Source: Pomphorhynchus laevis (lineage: Eukaryota; Acanthocephala; Palaeacanthocephala; Echinorhynchida; Pomphorhynchidae). From it: DNA of 64,000 nt. Shown piece after piece: positions 41,530-50,935 of the stretch. How positions within the stretch are numbered: position 1 is the first letter of the stretch; each line of letters begins with the position of its first letter. The position numbers were made by a program, and so were the translations under genes. The stretch is from the NCBI GenBank assembly GCA_012934845.2, contig WNNJ02003515.1:82721-146720 (forward strand), in the 5' to 3' direction. Under the pieces are notes generated by a model. That model had not been told where the DNA came from, made no database searches, and saw only the letters and a program-made list of their open reading frames with translations.

Positions 41530-44490
41530 ACAACAATATTTATTAGAATATTTTTACAATTGTGTAGGTTCCTTTAAAAAGACCTCAAACAAGTCTGTGT
41601 TAAAAAACATTTGCATTAATGTTGGTTTGGCGAATCATTGAGTGAATTCGCTTGGCTATCGAGTTGTCTAACTGATGCTCGTCGAATCGTCATAGATACA
41701 CACTTTGCGAGGATAAAATGAAATGTTGCTTCTAAGGTTTGTGATGCATTCATTATATGGTTTATTGTGTTTAATCGCCTGTTGACGAGCAATCTGTCGT
41801 AATACTCTGTCTGCATTAGGACCTATGTTTCTTAGCGCCGAAAACGTGAGAGAGTGAAACCCGGAAAACTCGATTTTTGCTACTCGCTCAGCATATTTGG
41901 ATCGTTTTCTATTCTCGTGATAGTTATGCGAATCATTCATCCGTTGGGAATACGATGAGGCAAGCGGATTAAAAACACACACGTCCATAAAGGACCGCTC
42001 CGTCGTTTTCCAAATATATTATTGCATGCTATATCTAATCGAGCCGACCTGTCTGTGGTTGTATTGATGTTATCAAATATCATTGAGTCTGGTACTGGTA
42101 TGAGTAACGGTTCAATAGCAACACTGACACACACATCACGAAGTGCTACTGCGATCTTGTCTCTTATTGTGTCATGTCGTATAAAGGGTATTCCACCAAC
42201 TTGACATGAGAGTGCGTGTGTGATATTGAAGTTCTGTCCACAAATACATTTTGATGGAGTGTTTACTGGTTTCCATCCATATCTTGCTGATATCGCGTCC
42301 TGGAATTGTTGCTTCGATAAGTATTGACCAGTTTGTGTAGCGGGATAAGTACTGAGCCATAACGAGGTTCCAGAATTATTAGTGATATGTTTGATATTCT
42401 CCTTTTCTATACTTGTTAATTCATCCAATACTTGCATTTGTATTTCTTTGAACCGCAATTGTTTTTCCTCCTTTATTTGCAGGGCGATTTGAGACTGACT
42501 ATTTTCCCATTGTGAGCAATCTAGGTCGTTCATTGGTGCACACATTCGTAGTGAAGATGTGTATTCTTCTAACGTGTTTGAGCTAGATTTATTCACTCCC
42601 AATCCACCTAGTTTAATTAGTAGCTGAACAATTGTCTCCCATTTTGAATGTAAATTACTTTGCCCGGTTATCTCTCGCAATAGATCTCTAAATACTATTG
42701 AGTCTAGTTCTTCTAGCCATTGAGAATCGAGTGGGATTGTTCTTTTCAGGTGTGTCCATCTGAACTGTAGACTCTTGATAAGCAGTATGAAAGCTGAGTG
42801 GCTATCTATGAGAGCTATATCTGTTAAAAGTTTGATCTGTTGTACCCAATCATTTGCAGTTTGCTTAACCATTTCTTCAATGTAGTCCGCTTGACCGATA
42901 AAGCTGCCAAGTATCTTCACCCCTGTTGTAACAACTTGAACATTATTGTGCCTAAAGAATGATGCCTCTTTATATTTATTTGTTGGGTGGATGAGCAGGG
43001 TGCATTTCGAGGGATTGATGTAGTATCCAAATCCATGGCTTATTTCTTGCAGGTTATTCCATAGGGAAATCAAATGTTCGTAGGTCCCAACACAAGTGGC
43101 ATCATCTGCGTACCACTGATGCATTATCTCGGGAACCCTATTTTGTAATTCTCTGATAAGCGGCAGAGAGGCAGTTGCGTATGCAGCCATCGCAAGGGGG
43201 TCTCCTTGTGTGAACCCTTCCTCCGAGCATAATAACTCTTTCTCCAATGCCATAGATGTGGGTGATTAGTAACAATTACTCAGTATAGTCGTCATCGACG
43301 GGCATATATTGTTCATGTTTTGAAGAGCTGTTTGTCTATTCACACAATTAAATGCGTTTTTTGCATCTAATAGAAGAATACATTTATCATTCGATTTTTC
43401 AAATTCTCTTCTAATCGAATGAATTGCTGATTCAATACCACATCGTTGTCCTGCACAAAGTTGAACTTTACCCGCGACCTTAATCAACTCACCGCGAATG
43501 CGCTTGGAGATTACTTTTCCAACAATTCGACGCAATACTTCTCCGATTCCTATGGGGCGAATACCGTGGCACTTATCCAATGGTATCAACCTGCATACTT
43601 TAAAAACTTCAAGGTGAATATCATTTATTAGTGTTGTTGTGATGAGTATTGCGAAATCTGCAACCTTCTCAGCTAGTTGCTTTGACTCATTACCGTGCTG
43701 TGTCAGTAGTTCGTGCCACATCTTTGCAACCATCCCGGATGGTCCAGCGGATCCGTGTGTTTTCCTGGAGGCAGCTATTACATCATCGAGTGTGATATCA
43801 TGAAATATGATATTATTGTGCAATGAACATCCATTAAGCGATGAGCGAAGAATGCAATTTTGATCTACTTGAGCTTGTTTTGGATGTAAATCCTTCAATT
43901 TATCAAGAATATAACATCCTTCAAATTGTTCAGACGTGTCTAGTATTTTTGAGATTTGGCCATTAGATTTCAGCAATCTTGTGGCGTTTCCGAATTTCCC
44001 ATTCCGCGTGAGTCTAATTATGTTCTGGATCATAGCAGACCTGGTGTTTGCTTTGTGTCGGGATTGCGCCTCGCTTTTGATTTGCAGGAATACAGCCTCC
44101 GAGAAAAGTGTATTTAGGTAACCCTCCTTCCATAATTGCAGACGGCGAGTGAGTGTTTTTCTTATAATACTTACTTTATTCGAACTGATCCTTTGTAGTA
44201 AAAGATGAGATAGGATAGTTATCATCTTTAAAGCTGTACATGCTTTTGTTGAATTTGAATTGAATTCCTCCAGAAGATCAGATATTATCGAGATAATCTG
44301 CTTTGTATTGTTGCATTTTGGTAAGTGTATTAAGTTTGGCTTCCAGTGGATTACAATGTCGTATATTGTGTCTAGTGTAATATACTCACTGGGCCTTTCT
44401 GGATTTACATAGACTGTAGAATCGCGCGATCTGTGTTGTAATGCAGGATGTTGTCCATCATTTGAAACTTGATCATGTAATTTAATAATA
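41530..44490 (-). mobile_element. RLE-type LINE lacking its N-terminus
   Basis: From 44,490 the minus strand reads IYDIVIHWKPNLIHLPKC, RLQLWKEGYLNTLFSEAVFL and TRNGKFGNATRLLKSN. RT: GSAGPSGMVAKMWHELL, IRPIGIGEVLRRIVGKVIS, LLLDAKNAFNCVNRQTAL (motif A), a single in-frame TAA at 43,266-43,268, FTQGDPLAMAAYATASLP and QWYADDATCVGTY. It continues with LGGLGVNKSSSNT and a CCHC finger, CICGQNFNITHALSCQVGG, then IRHDTIRDKIAVALRDVC and ARLDIACNNIFGK, the likely nuclease Asp. After a frameshift near 41,965 comes FMDVCVFNPLASSYSQRMND. Finger plus Asp block after RT is the R2/RLE-type layout; the precise clade is uncertain. Confidence 0.8.
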
Positions 44491-44612
44491 AATTATTAAA
44501 TAATATATTATTATTTAATAATAATAATGAGAGAATTTATTATACCTCTTTACCTTTCGGTATTGGGTAAACAAAATAAATACACCAAAAGTTTATCAAT
44601 TTTATAAATTGT
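44491..44612. other. AT-rich spacer
   Basis: ATTATT-type low-complexity sequence between two LINE pieces, with no gene. Confidence 0.6.
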
Positions 44613-44615
44613 ATT

Positions 44616-45510
44616 TCAAAATCTTCTCCTACTGTCAATATCGGATAGTGACAGATTTTTCAAAATAGGGCAAGTGAAGATATGCAGGTTAGATGCGCAT
44701 TCATTTTTGCAAAGAACACAAATGCACAAAGAGCACCGTGCATGTACTGGAATTCTAATAGCGCAGAATTTATCGTGATATCCATGGACAGATGCTCTCC
44801 AGATCAGCGGTCTTTTCCTTGCACAGGGTTCTCTCCATTTAGTCTGTAAGAATGCCGGAGTAAGATAAAATTCAGAATCCAATGAAGTCGTCTTTCGAAA
44901 GAACATGTTCAGATTAGTAGTAAATGATGCAGTGTGTTCAAGATTAAATGTTGAGCAGATGTATTTAGAGCAAGGTTCTAACGATGATAGTATCGCTATA
45001 ACCGATGAAGAACATTTTGGTGAGACTCCAACAATTCGCTTCACGAATCTCCATTGACACTTGTCCAACTGCTGAAAATTGAAGGGACTTAAATCCGACC
45101 AGATAACTGGCAAAGCATATGAAACTATGGGAAGCAACATACTTCGAAAATACCGGAGGGCTCCTGAGAAAGATAAAGAACCTAAGTTTTTTGCATAAGA
45201 GGTTGCTACAACTAACTTCGAGGATTTACGATGTAGGTGTTCAGTAAATGACCATTTCGACGAAAGTAATACTCCCAAATAATTGTAACTATTGCAGAAT
45301 TCTAAATCTACATTGCCTATTCTCAGCATGTCACATCGACGCAAAGGTCCACCTAACCGAAATTTAAGGGCTTTCGATTTATTTACGTTCACCGTCAACT
45401 GATTTGATAAACAATAGGATGACAGAGCATCTAACGCACTTTGAGCGGATAAAAGATCTTTGGCTAATATTACTAGATCGTCGGCATAGAGGGTACAATT
45501 TATTATTTAT
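44616..45510 (-). pseudogene. LINE RT active site to C-terminus (unplaced clade)
   Basis: One open frame without stops, beginning CTLYADDLVILAKDLLSAQS (active site), then NQLTVNVNKSKALKFRLGG, YNYLGVLLSSKWSFTEHL, FRSMLLPIVSYALPVIW (thumb), and a Cys/His element, CSLCICVLCKNECASNLHIF with TCPIL, near the end. The stop is at 44,616. The first two-thirds of ORF2 are absent. The wording differs from the other LINEs in the window. Y-ADD-LV plus the final CCHC recalls I/Jockey- or Tad-like elements; the clade is unassigned. Confidence 0.72.
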
Positions 45511-45522
45511 AATAATAATAAA

Positions 45523-45554
45523 GTCAATAAAAGCTACTTTAGCCTTTTATTGAC
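45523..45554. repeat. 11-bp inverted repeat
   Basis: GTCAATAAAAG (45,523-45,533) and its perfect complement (45,544-45,554) are separated by 10 bp. The repeat lies between a LINE end and an LTR-element fossil and has no evident role. Confidence 0.5.
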
Positions 45555-45599
45555 ATTTTTATTGGCTTAATTGTATTGATGTCTCAACAAGAGAGTCAT

Positions 45600-45897
45600 T
45601 CTTCTTATACTAATGCTCGATATTTAGAGCCAAATCGGGTTATAATTCAACCATAACAGCTTGCGGTGATGGACTCTTTGTAACATTAATTTACTACTTT
45701 TGAAGTGTTTACGGTATATCAAGGCACCGCCTGAAATTCAACTTATGATAATTCGCAATTTTATATCGTCTGAAACATTCAAATCAATACAAACAGCGAA
45801 TACTTGCAAAAACGCAATAGATATCTTTAAGGCATTGTACTACAAACGGTCAAATGTAGTTGATGGTCGTTACATATTGTATTCGCAATATTAACTT
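45600..45897 (+). mobile_element. Gypsy-type gag fossil fragment
   Basis: Plus-strand words (LMIIRNFISSETFKSI, KNAIDIFKALYYKRSN) follow the Gypsy-type gag pattern also seen at 58.6-59.0 kb on the minus strand (NYISANVFETI, NEAIAILEAAYDKPTN). A nearly identical stretch occurs inverted at 50,830-50,930. Only part of gag is present; it is an old, broken fragment. Confidence 0.6.
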
Positions 45898-46008
45898 GAA
45901 ATCCAACAATAGGTAAATACTTTTTAAATAGTTGATTAGTAATATTAGTATAATAGTAATATTAGTATAATAGTTGATTACCATTATTGATAAATAATTA
46001 TTGCAGTT

Positions 46009-46171
46009 GGATCAAGGGAAAGAAAAAATATTTTTGATATTTCGCTAACCACTGCTAGCATCTTCAAAAAATTAGTTACGGGAAACAATCATATTCAGAG
46101 AACAATTTACTGAAGATGCTAACAGTAGTTAGCGAAATATCAAAAATAATTTCTTGCCTTTGACCCAGCTA
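46009..46171. repeat. About 60-bp inverted repeat with two hammerhead-like cores
   Basis: The left arm (46,009-46,066: gatcaaggga...atttttgatatttcgctaac) and right arm (46,110-46,171: tgaagatgct...gttagcgaaatatc, then ccttgacc-like words) are near complements around a 44-bp centre. Each arm, read outward from the centre, has a CTGAAGA- or TTGAAGA-type box, one extra T, a 6-bp stem (GCTAAC/GTTAGC on the right) with a four-base loop, and GAAA. Confidence 0.65.
46110..46137 (+). ncRNA. Hammerhead-ribozyme-like core
   Basis: CTGAAGA (46,110-46,116), T, GCTAAC-AGTA-GTTAGC (46,118-46,133), GAAA (46,134-46,137). It is the best-formed stem II of the four such cores in the window. The mirror copy at 46,037-46,065 on the minus strand has TTGAAGA and one G-U pair. 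Confidence 0.5.
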
Positions 46172-46340
46172 TAATAATAAATTAAATACATTGAAACAAC
46201 TCATAATCAAATGTGATTTTTAAGATCGAAGAACATCGATATAAAACAATCTTGAAAGCTTTTATTATAAGAATTGCATCGTATAAATTTTGAGGTCGAT
46301 TATTGAAAAATAATTGCCTGCAACTATCAAACGCTATTTA
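46172..46340. other. AT-rich non-coding stretch
   Basis: No gene or repeat recognised between the inverted repeat and L2-type copy B2. Confidence 0.5.
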
Positions 46341-46344
46341 AAAA

Positions 46345-48640
46345 AGGATTTATTTAAACGTGGCAAATGCGTGCCAGCGCACGCTTACATGACCACAACA
46401 AAACAAGACTGTGAATCAGGTGTCGAGAAGGTGTGAACGGAGGAGGTGTTTGAATGTGATAAATGAGGGGGCGCGGCGGACGTCGAGAGGGAGTTGATTC
46501 CAGGCGAGTGAGGCGGCGACGAGGAAGGATCGGAGACCGTAGTTGTTGGAGTAATTAGGAACGTGGAGTAAGAGGGTATGACAGGAACGAAGCGATAGCG
46601 AGGTGGGGCGAGTATCGTCTAAGAAAGGAAGGTTAATGAACGATGGGAAGCCAACAGCGATGAGACGAAAAGTAACGAGAAGAAGGCGGAGTTTGATGCG
46701 GATGTGGATGATGGGCCAGGAGAGTTGGGCAAAATATGTGGATGTGTGGTCGAAGCGACGGAGACGAAAGAGCACTCGAACGGCGGTGTTGATTATTCGT
46801 TGTAGGGTAGGATGATGGATTTTGGAGAATTGGCGAAAAGGCTAAGGCAGTAATCGATTTTAGGGAAAAGAAGCGATGAAAGAAGAGACATACAAGAACG
46901 GAAGTCGATAAGGGGGCGGATACGGCGGATGTCACGAAGAATTAAGTTAGACGAGCGGACCTTGTCACTCACGAAGGGTTTAAGGGAAAGGTGATCATCG
47001 AAATGGAAGCCTAAGAAAGTGAGATTGTGGACTATAGGGATGATCGATGAGGCAAAAGATACAATGGGAGGAGATATGCTTGGTTTACGGGGAAGGATCC
47101 ACATTATTTTGGACTTTTCGGTGTTTAGAACGAGATGGAGATTGGAGAGACGTTTGTAGATAGAAGAAATACAGTTGGAGGCAGAAATGCCGATATCGTG
47201 TATGCGATGTGCGGGTGCATGAGCATAGATTAGAATGTCATCGGCGTATTGCATGACGTTAAAAGAGTAAGGTTTGATAAATGGAGAGAGATCGCCAAGC
47301 AAAAGAGAGAAAAGCAGGGGACCTAGGACTGAACCTTGTGTAACCCCGCAAAAAATAGGGATGGGAGGGGAGGATGATGAATTAGAACAGACGCGAAAGG
47401 AACGGTCGGATAGATATGAGGCGAACCAAGCTACGGAGGAGGAAGAAAAGCCGTAATCATAACGAAGGCGAGAAAGGAGGACGGAGTGGTCGACAATGTC
47501 GAATGCGGAGGAGAGGTCGAGGGAGATGAGAACACTATATAGAGCCTTGTCTCGAGAAATGAGTAAGTCGTTGTACACTTTTATGCATGAGATTTCTGTC
47601 GAGTGATTAGAGCGGAAAGCGGATTGGAAAGGAGGGTACAGATTGGATGATAAGAGATAAGCGTTGATTTGTATTAAGATGAGGCGTTCTAAGAGCTTTG
47701 AAAGAGTAGGGAGTAGTGAAATGGGGCGATAGCTAGAAGAAAGGGAGGGGTCGAGCGATTGTTTCTTAAGGAGGGGACGAACGATTGCGGATTTCCAGTG
47801 TGAAGGGAAGATACGACTGCGGATGGACGAGTTAAACAAGATTGTGAGAAATGGGGATATCGATGAGCATATAGATTTTAATATGTGGGTAGGCAGGGGA
47901 TTGGCAGGTGAGGTTTTGTTGGGCAAGGACATGAGGACAGATGATACTTCTGTAGGTGATACAGGGAGAAGATGAAAGAGTTCCGGAAGGATGAGAGTAG
48001 ACTGGGCAGAGTGGGATAGGATGGAGACCGGGGTGTGAGAGAGCAGCGTGGATACTTTAGTCTGGAGAAATGACGAATAATCATTAGCATTGATGTTGCA
48101 AGGCGTAGAGGAACGAGCCAGGATTGAGTTAAAAGTATGCCAGAGAGTCTTAGAGTTGAATGAAGTGATGATTTTATGCTGCCAGAAGGAGTTGCATTTG
48201 GTACGTAGTAGGTGGAGATGAGACCGGCGAAGAGCAAGATAGGAATCACGGAAAGACGGAGTGATCGAGCGGAAATCGCGTCTGAGAGAGCGGTGATAGA
48301 CTCGAAAAGCATGGCGGAGTCGACGCTTTGAGAGTATGCATTGGATGTCAAACCATGGGGCACGGTGCAAGCGACGGTGTGGGTGAGACTTGAAGGGCAA
48401 GAGAATATCGAGAGTGGATGTGAGTTCAGAGTCGAAAAGAAAGGCGAGATCGTGAGGAGATGAATATGTTATTGTGGGTAATGATAGAGACGATTTGAGT
48501 AAGGCAGAGCGGAGAAGGGAGAGGTCAAGATTTCTCCAAGGGCGACGTAGGATTGTAGGTGTGTGAGGAGGGGTGTGGTTGCGAGCGAGATCAAGGGTGA
48601 TAAGAAAGTGATCGGATAGACCAGGATCAGAGATGGACAG
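46345..48640 (-). mobile_element. L2-type LINE copy B2, 5'-truncated in the endonuclease
   Basis: The copy begins at 48,640 inside DPGLSDHFLI, the last endonuclease block. A 535-codon open frame (48,400-46,793) covers the linker (RAPWFDIQCILSKRRLRHAF), NKTSPANPLPTHILKSICSS, SSYRPISLLPTLSKLLERLI, SVLISLDLSSAFDIVDHSVL, GVTQGSVLGPLLFSLLLGDL, MQYADDILIYAHAP (about residue 384) and FLGFHFDDHLSLKPFVSDK. Near 46,795 a frameshift separates the C-terminal frame (46,775-46,416), ending HLLRSHLLDT. The 3' stem-loop GCGTGC-GCTG-GCACGC lies at 46,369-46,384. Apart from truncation it is the least damaged B-type RT here. Confidence 0.87.
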
Positions 48641-49013
48641 TGAGAAAGGAACGGTCGGATAGATATGATGCGAACCATGCTACGGAGGAAGAAGAAAAGC
48701 CGAAATCATAACGAAGGCGAGAAAGGAGGACGGAGTGGTCGACAATGTCGAATGCGAAGGAGAGGTCGAGGGAGATGAGAACACTATGTAGAGCGTTATC
48801 TCGAGAAATGAGTAAGTTGTTGTAAACTTTCATGCAGTCGATTTCTGTGGAGTGATTAGAGCGGAAAGCGGATTGGAAAGGAGGGTACAGATTGGATGAT
48901 GAGAGATAAGCGTCGATCTGTATTAAGATGAGACGTTCTAAGAGCTTAAAAAGAGTAGGGAGTAACGAAATGGGGCGATAGCTAGAAGGAAAGGAGGGGT
49001 CGAGCGATTGTTT
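48641..49013 (-). pseudogene. L2-type RT fragment (copy B3, part a)
   Basis: It reads RPISLLPTL-KLLERLILIQ, AFRSNHSTEIDCMKVYNNLL and SVLISLDLSFAFDIVDHSVL, and ends at ASYLSDRSF, where copy B2 begins. It holds RT fingers and motif A only. Its missing 3' half appears on the far side, at 49,921-50,340. Confidence 0.75.
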
Positions 49014-49925
49014 CTATGTAAGAAGAGTATTTTCAACAAGACGATCAGCATGTTTATTTGTATGATTTATATTTCCACCGACTGCGTTTTCGTGATTTTG
49101 TAGTTTCGACAAATTCGTAATAAATTAGTGCGGCGAATTCACATTATGCTGCGATGAGTTCGTTTTCATTTCGGTTTGAGATTTCACCGCGCTTATTTCA
49201 CCAACGCCTTCTTGATTATACGAAGTTGATATATTGGCTAGTATATTGGGTTCTATACTTCCAGATTCAATATAATGTGATAACCTTGACGCCGGTGTTT
49301 TCGTAGACGCATGTGCAGATTCGCTATGACCATCTATTGCATTTGTATACTTCTGATGTATACTTCTAAATGATGAACTCAGTATATCCTCATTATCAGT
49401 TTCTAATATATTAAATTGAGAATCTACATTAGCGAGCGATGGTTTCATCTGCGGTTCATTGTGCGATTTTTCAATTTAGAGCAAACGATCTTTTAGAGCA
49501 TCAAGCTCTCTTGCAGAACAAGAACCACAAATAAATCTATCTTTGTGCTTATCATTGTTATTTTTCAGGCAGATTGTTGTCCAGGAATCACATACTCCAG
49601 CCGAACATTGAACCTGAATGGATGTATATTCAACAAGTCTCATATTTGATAGGACAGAATTTGCACTAACCTTCCTTGTTTTAGATTTAGATACCAAACT
49701 TCTTGCACCAACTTTCCTTGTTTTGGCGTTAGGTGATTTTGGAGTCATTAAATATTGGAATAGGATATTTTCGATTTTTTGAAATAACTTCTTGAAATAA
49801 TACACTTCTTGAAACAACTTGAAATAACTTCTTGAAATAATATAACTTCTTGAAATAACTTCTTTGTGTGTATCATTGTTATTTTTCAGGCAGATTGTTG
49901 TCCAGGAATCACATACTCCAAGCAA
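49014..49925 (-). pseudogene. LINE ORF1 N-terminal fragment with partial duplication
   Basis: An ATG-led frame (MTPKSPNAKTRKVGARSLV) carries the four-Cys module VQCSAGVCDSWTTICLKNN with RFICGSCSARELDAL, then stops at 49,476. Frame 49,448-49,125 (MKPSLANVDSQFNILETDNE) probably continues the low-complexity middle. A piece of about 50 bp that encodes GVCDSWTTICLKNNND is repeated upstream at 49,870-49,920, so the 5' end has been duplicated around a tandem repeat. It is a different family from the L2-type pieces on both sides. Confidence 0.65.
49778..49866. repeat. Tandem repeat, acttcttgaaata type
   Basis: About six imperfect 13-17-bp units lie just upstream (minus strand) of the ORF1 fragment's ATG region, the same position as arrays in the other LINE families of the window. 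Confidence 0.6.
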
Positions 49926-50400
49926 AATATACAGTGGGAGGAGATATGTTTGGTTTACGGGGGAGGATCCACATTATTTTGGACTTTTCGGGGTTTAGAA
50001 CGAGATGGAGATTGGAGAGACGTTTGTAGATAGAAGAAAGACAGTTGGAGGCAGAAATGCCGATATCGTGTATGCGATGTGCGGGTGCATGAGCATAGAT
50101 GAGGATGTCATCGGCGTATTGCATGACGTTAAAGGAAAAAGGTTTGATAAACTGAGATAGATCGCCAAGCAGAAGAGAGAAAAGCAGGGGACCTAGGACT
50201 AAACCTTGTGGGACCCCGCAAAAGATAGGGATGGGAGGGGAGGATGACGAATTAGAACAGACGAGAATGGAACGGTCGGATAGATATGATGCATACCATG
50301 CTACGGATAAAGTAAAGGAGTAAGGTTTACTCTTTTAAGTAAGGTTTATTAAACCTTACTTAAAGGAGTAAGGTTTGATAAACGGAGAAAGATCGCCAGG
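49921..50400 (-). pseudogene. L2-type RT fragment (copy B3, part b)
   Basis: The minus strand reads SVAWYASYLSDRSILVCSNS, GVPQGLVLGPLLFSLLLGDL, MQYADDILIYAHAPAHRI and NPEKSKIMWILPRKPNIS. It starts with almost the same words with which part a ends, but lies upstream of part a, so the halves are in swapped order. A second short repeat of the LPGDLSPFIKPYSF region occurs at 50,365-50,400 behind a palindrome. Confidence 0.75.
50335..50363. repeat. Perfect 29-bp palindrome
   Basis: TTAAGTAAGGTTTA, one T, and its exact complement. It derives from the ggagtaaggttt words of the L2-type RT, which occur three times within 60 bp, so it looks like a rearrangement junction. Confidence 0.8.
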
Positions 50401-50579
50401 CAGAAGAGAGAAATTAGAACCACTAAAAACATTGTAATGCCGAGAAACGATCGGATGTATTCAAACGCTTGAATATCTGTATATTGGGTTCTACAGAAAG
50501 CATATAAAGAAACATGATGAAGAAGTAACACATATTGCTGGTAGTGTCACAGCCTTGAAGAGGGCCACTTGCAATTTTT

Positions 50580-50935
50580 ATTTTGTGGTGGATCAAGAAG
50601 ACATCTTTAAGCTAATTGTTCCACTCGTGGGTCGATTTGTAATAACTGTGAGAAGGTTAAACACTTTACACGTGAATTCAAGCTAATTATCCCACTCGTG
50701 GGTCATTTTGTAACAATTGTGGTTAGATATTTTGCAAGGAAAAGGCTAGTAATCGACTACTTTCAAACAATTAATCGGTTTTACAATATTAGATACTTAC
50801 CTATTGCCTAACCCTTTTGTCTATTTAATTATTATTAAAGGTATCTATTGCGTTCTTGTAAGTATCGGCTGTTTGTATTGATTTAAATATTTTAGACGAT
50901 ATAAAATGTTGAATTATCGTAATTTTGAATCATCA
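50580..50935. mobile_element. Gypsy-type gag/zinc-knuckle fossil fragments
   Basis: On the plus strand a knuckle-like stretch (CNNCEKVKHFTREF) is followed by a near-duplicate of the preceding 40 bp (ccactcgtgggtc twice, 50,622 and 50,692). On the minus strand, 50,830-50,930 matches the gag fragment at 45.7-45.8 kb. The two pieces lie in opposite orientation. They are old, broken and rearranged. Confidence 0.5.
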
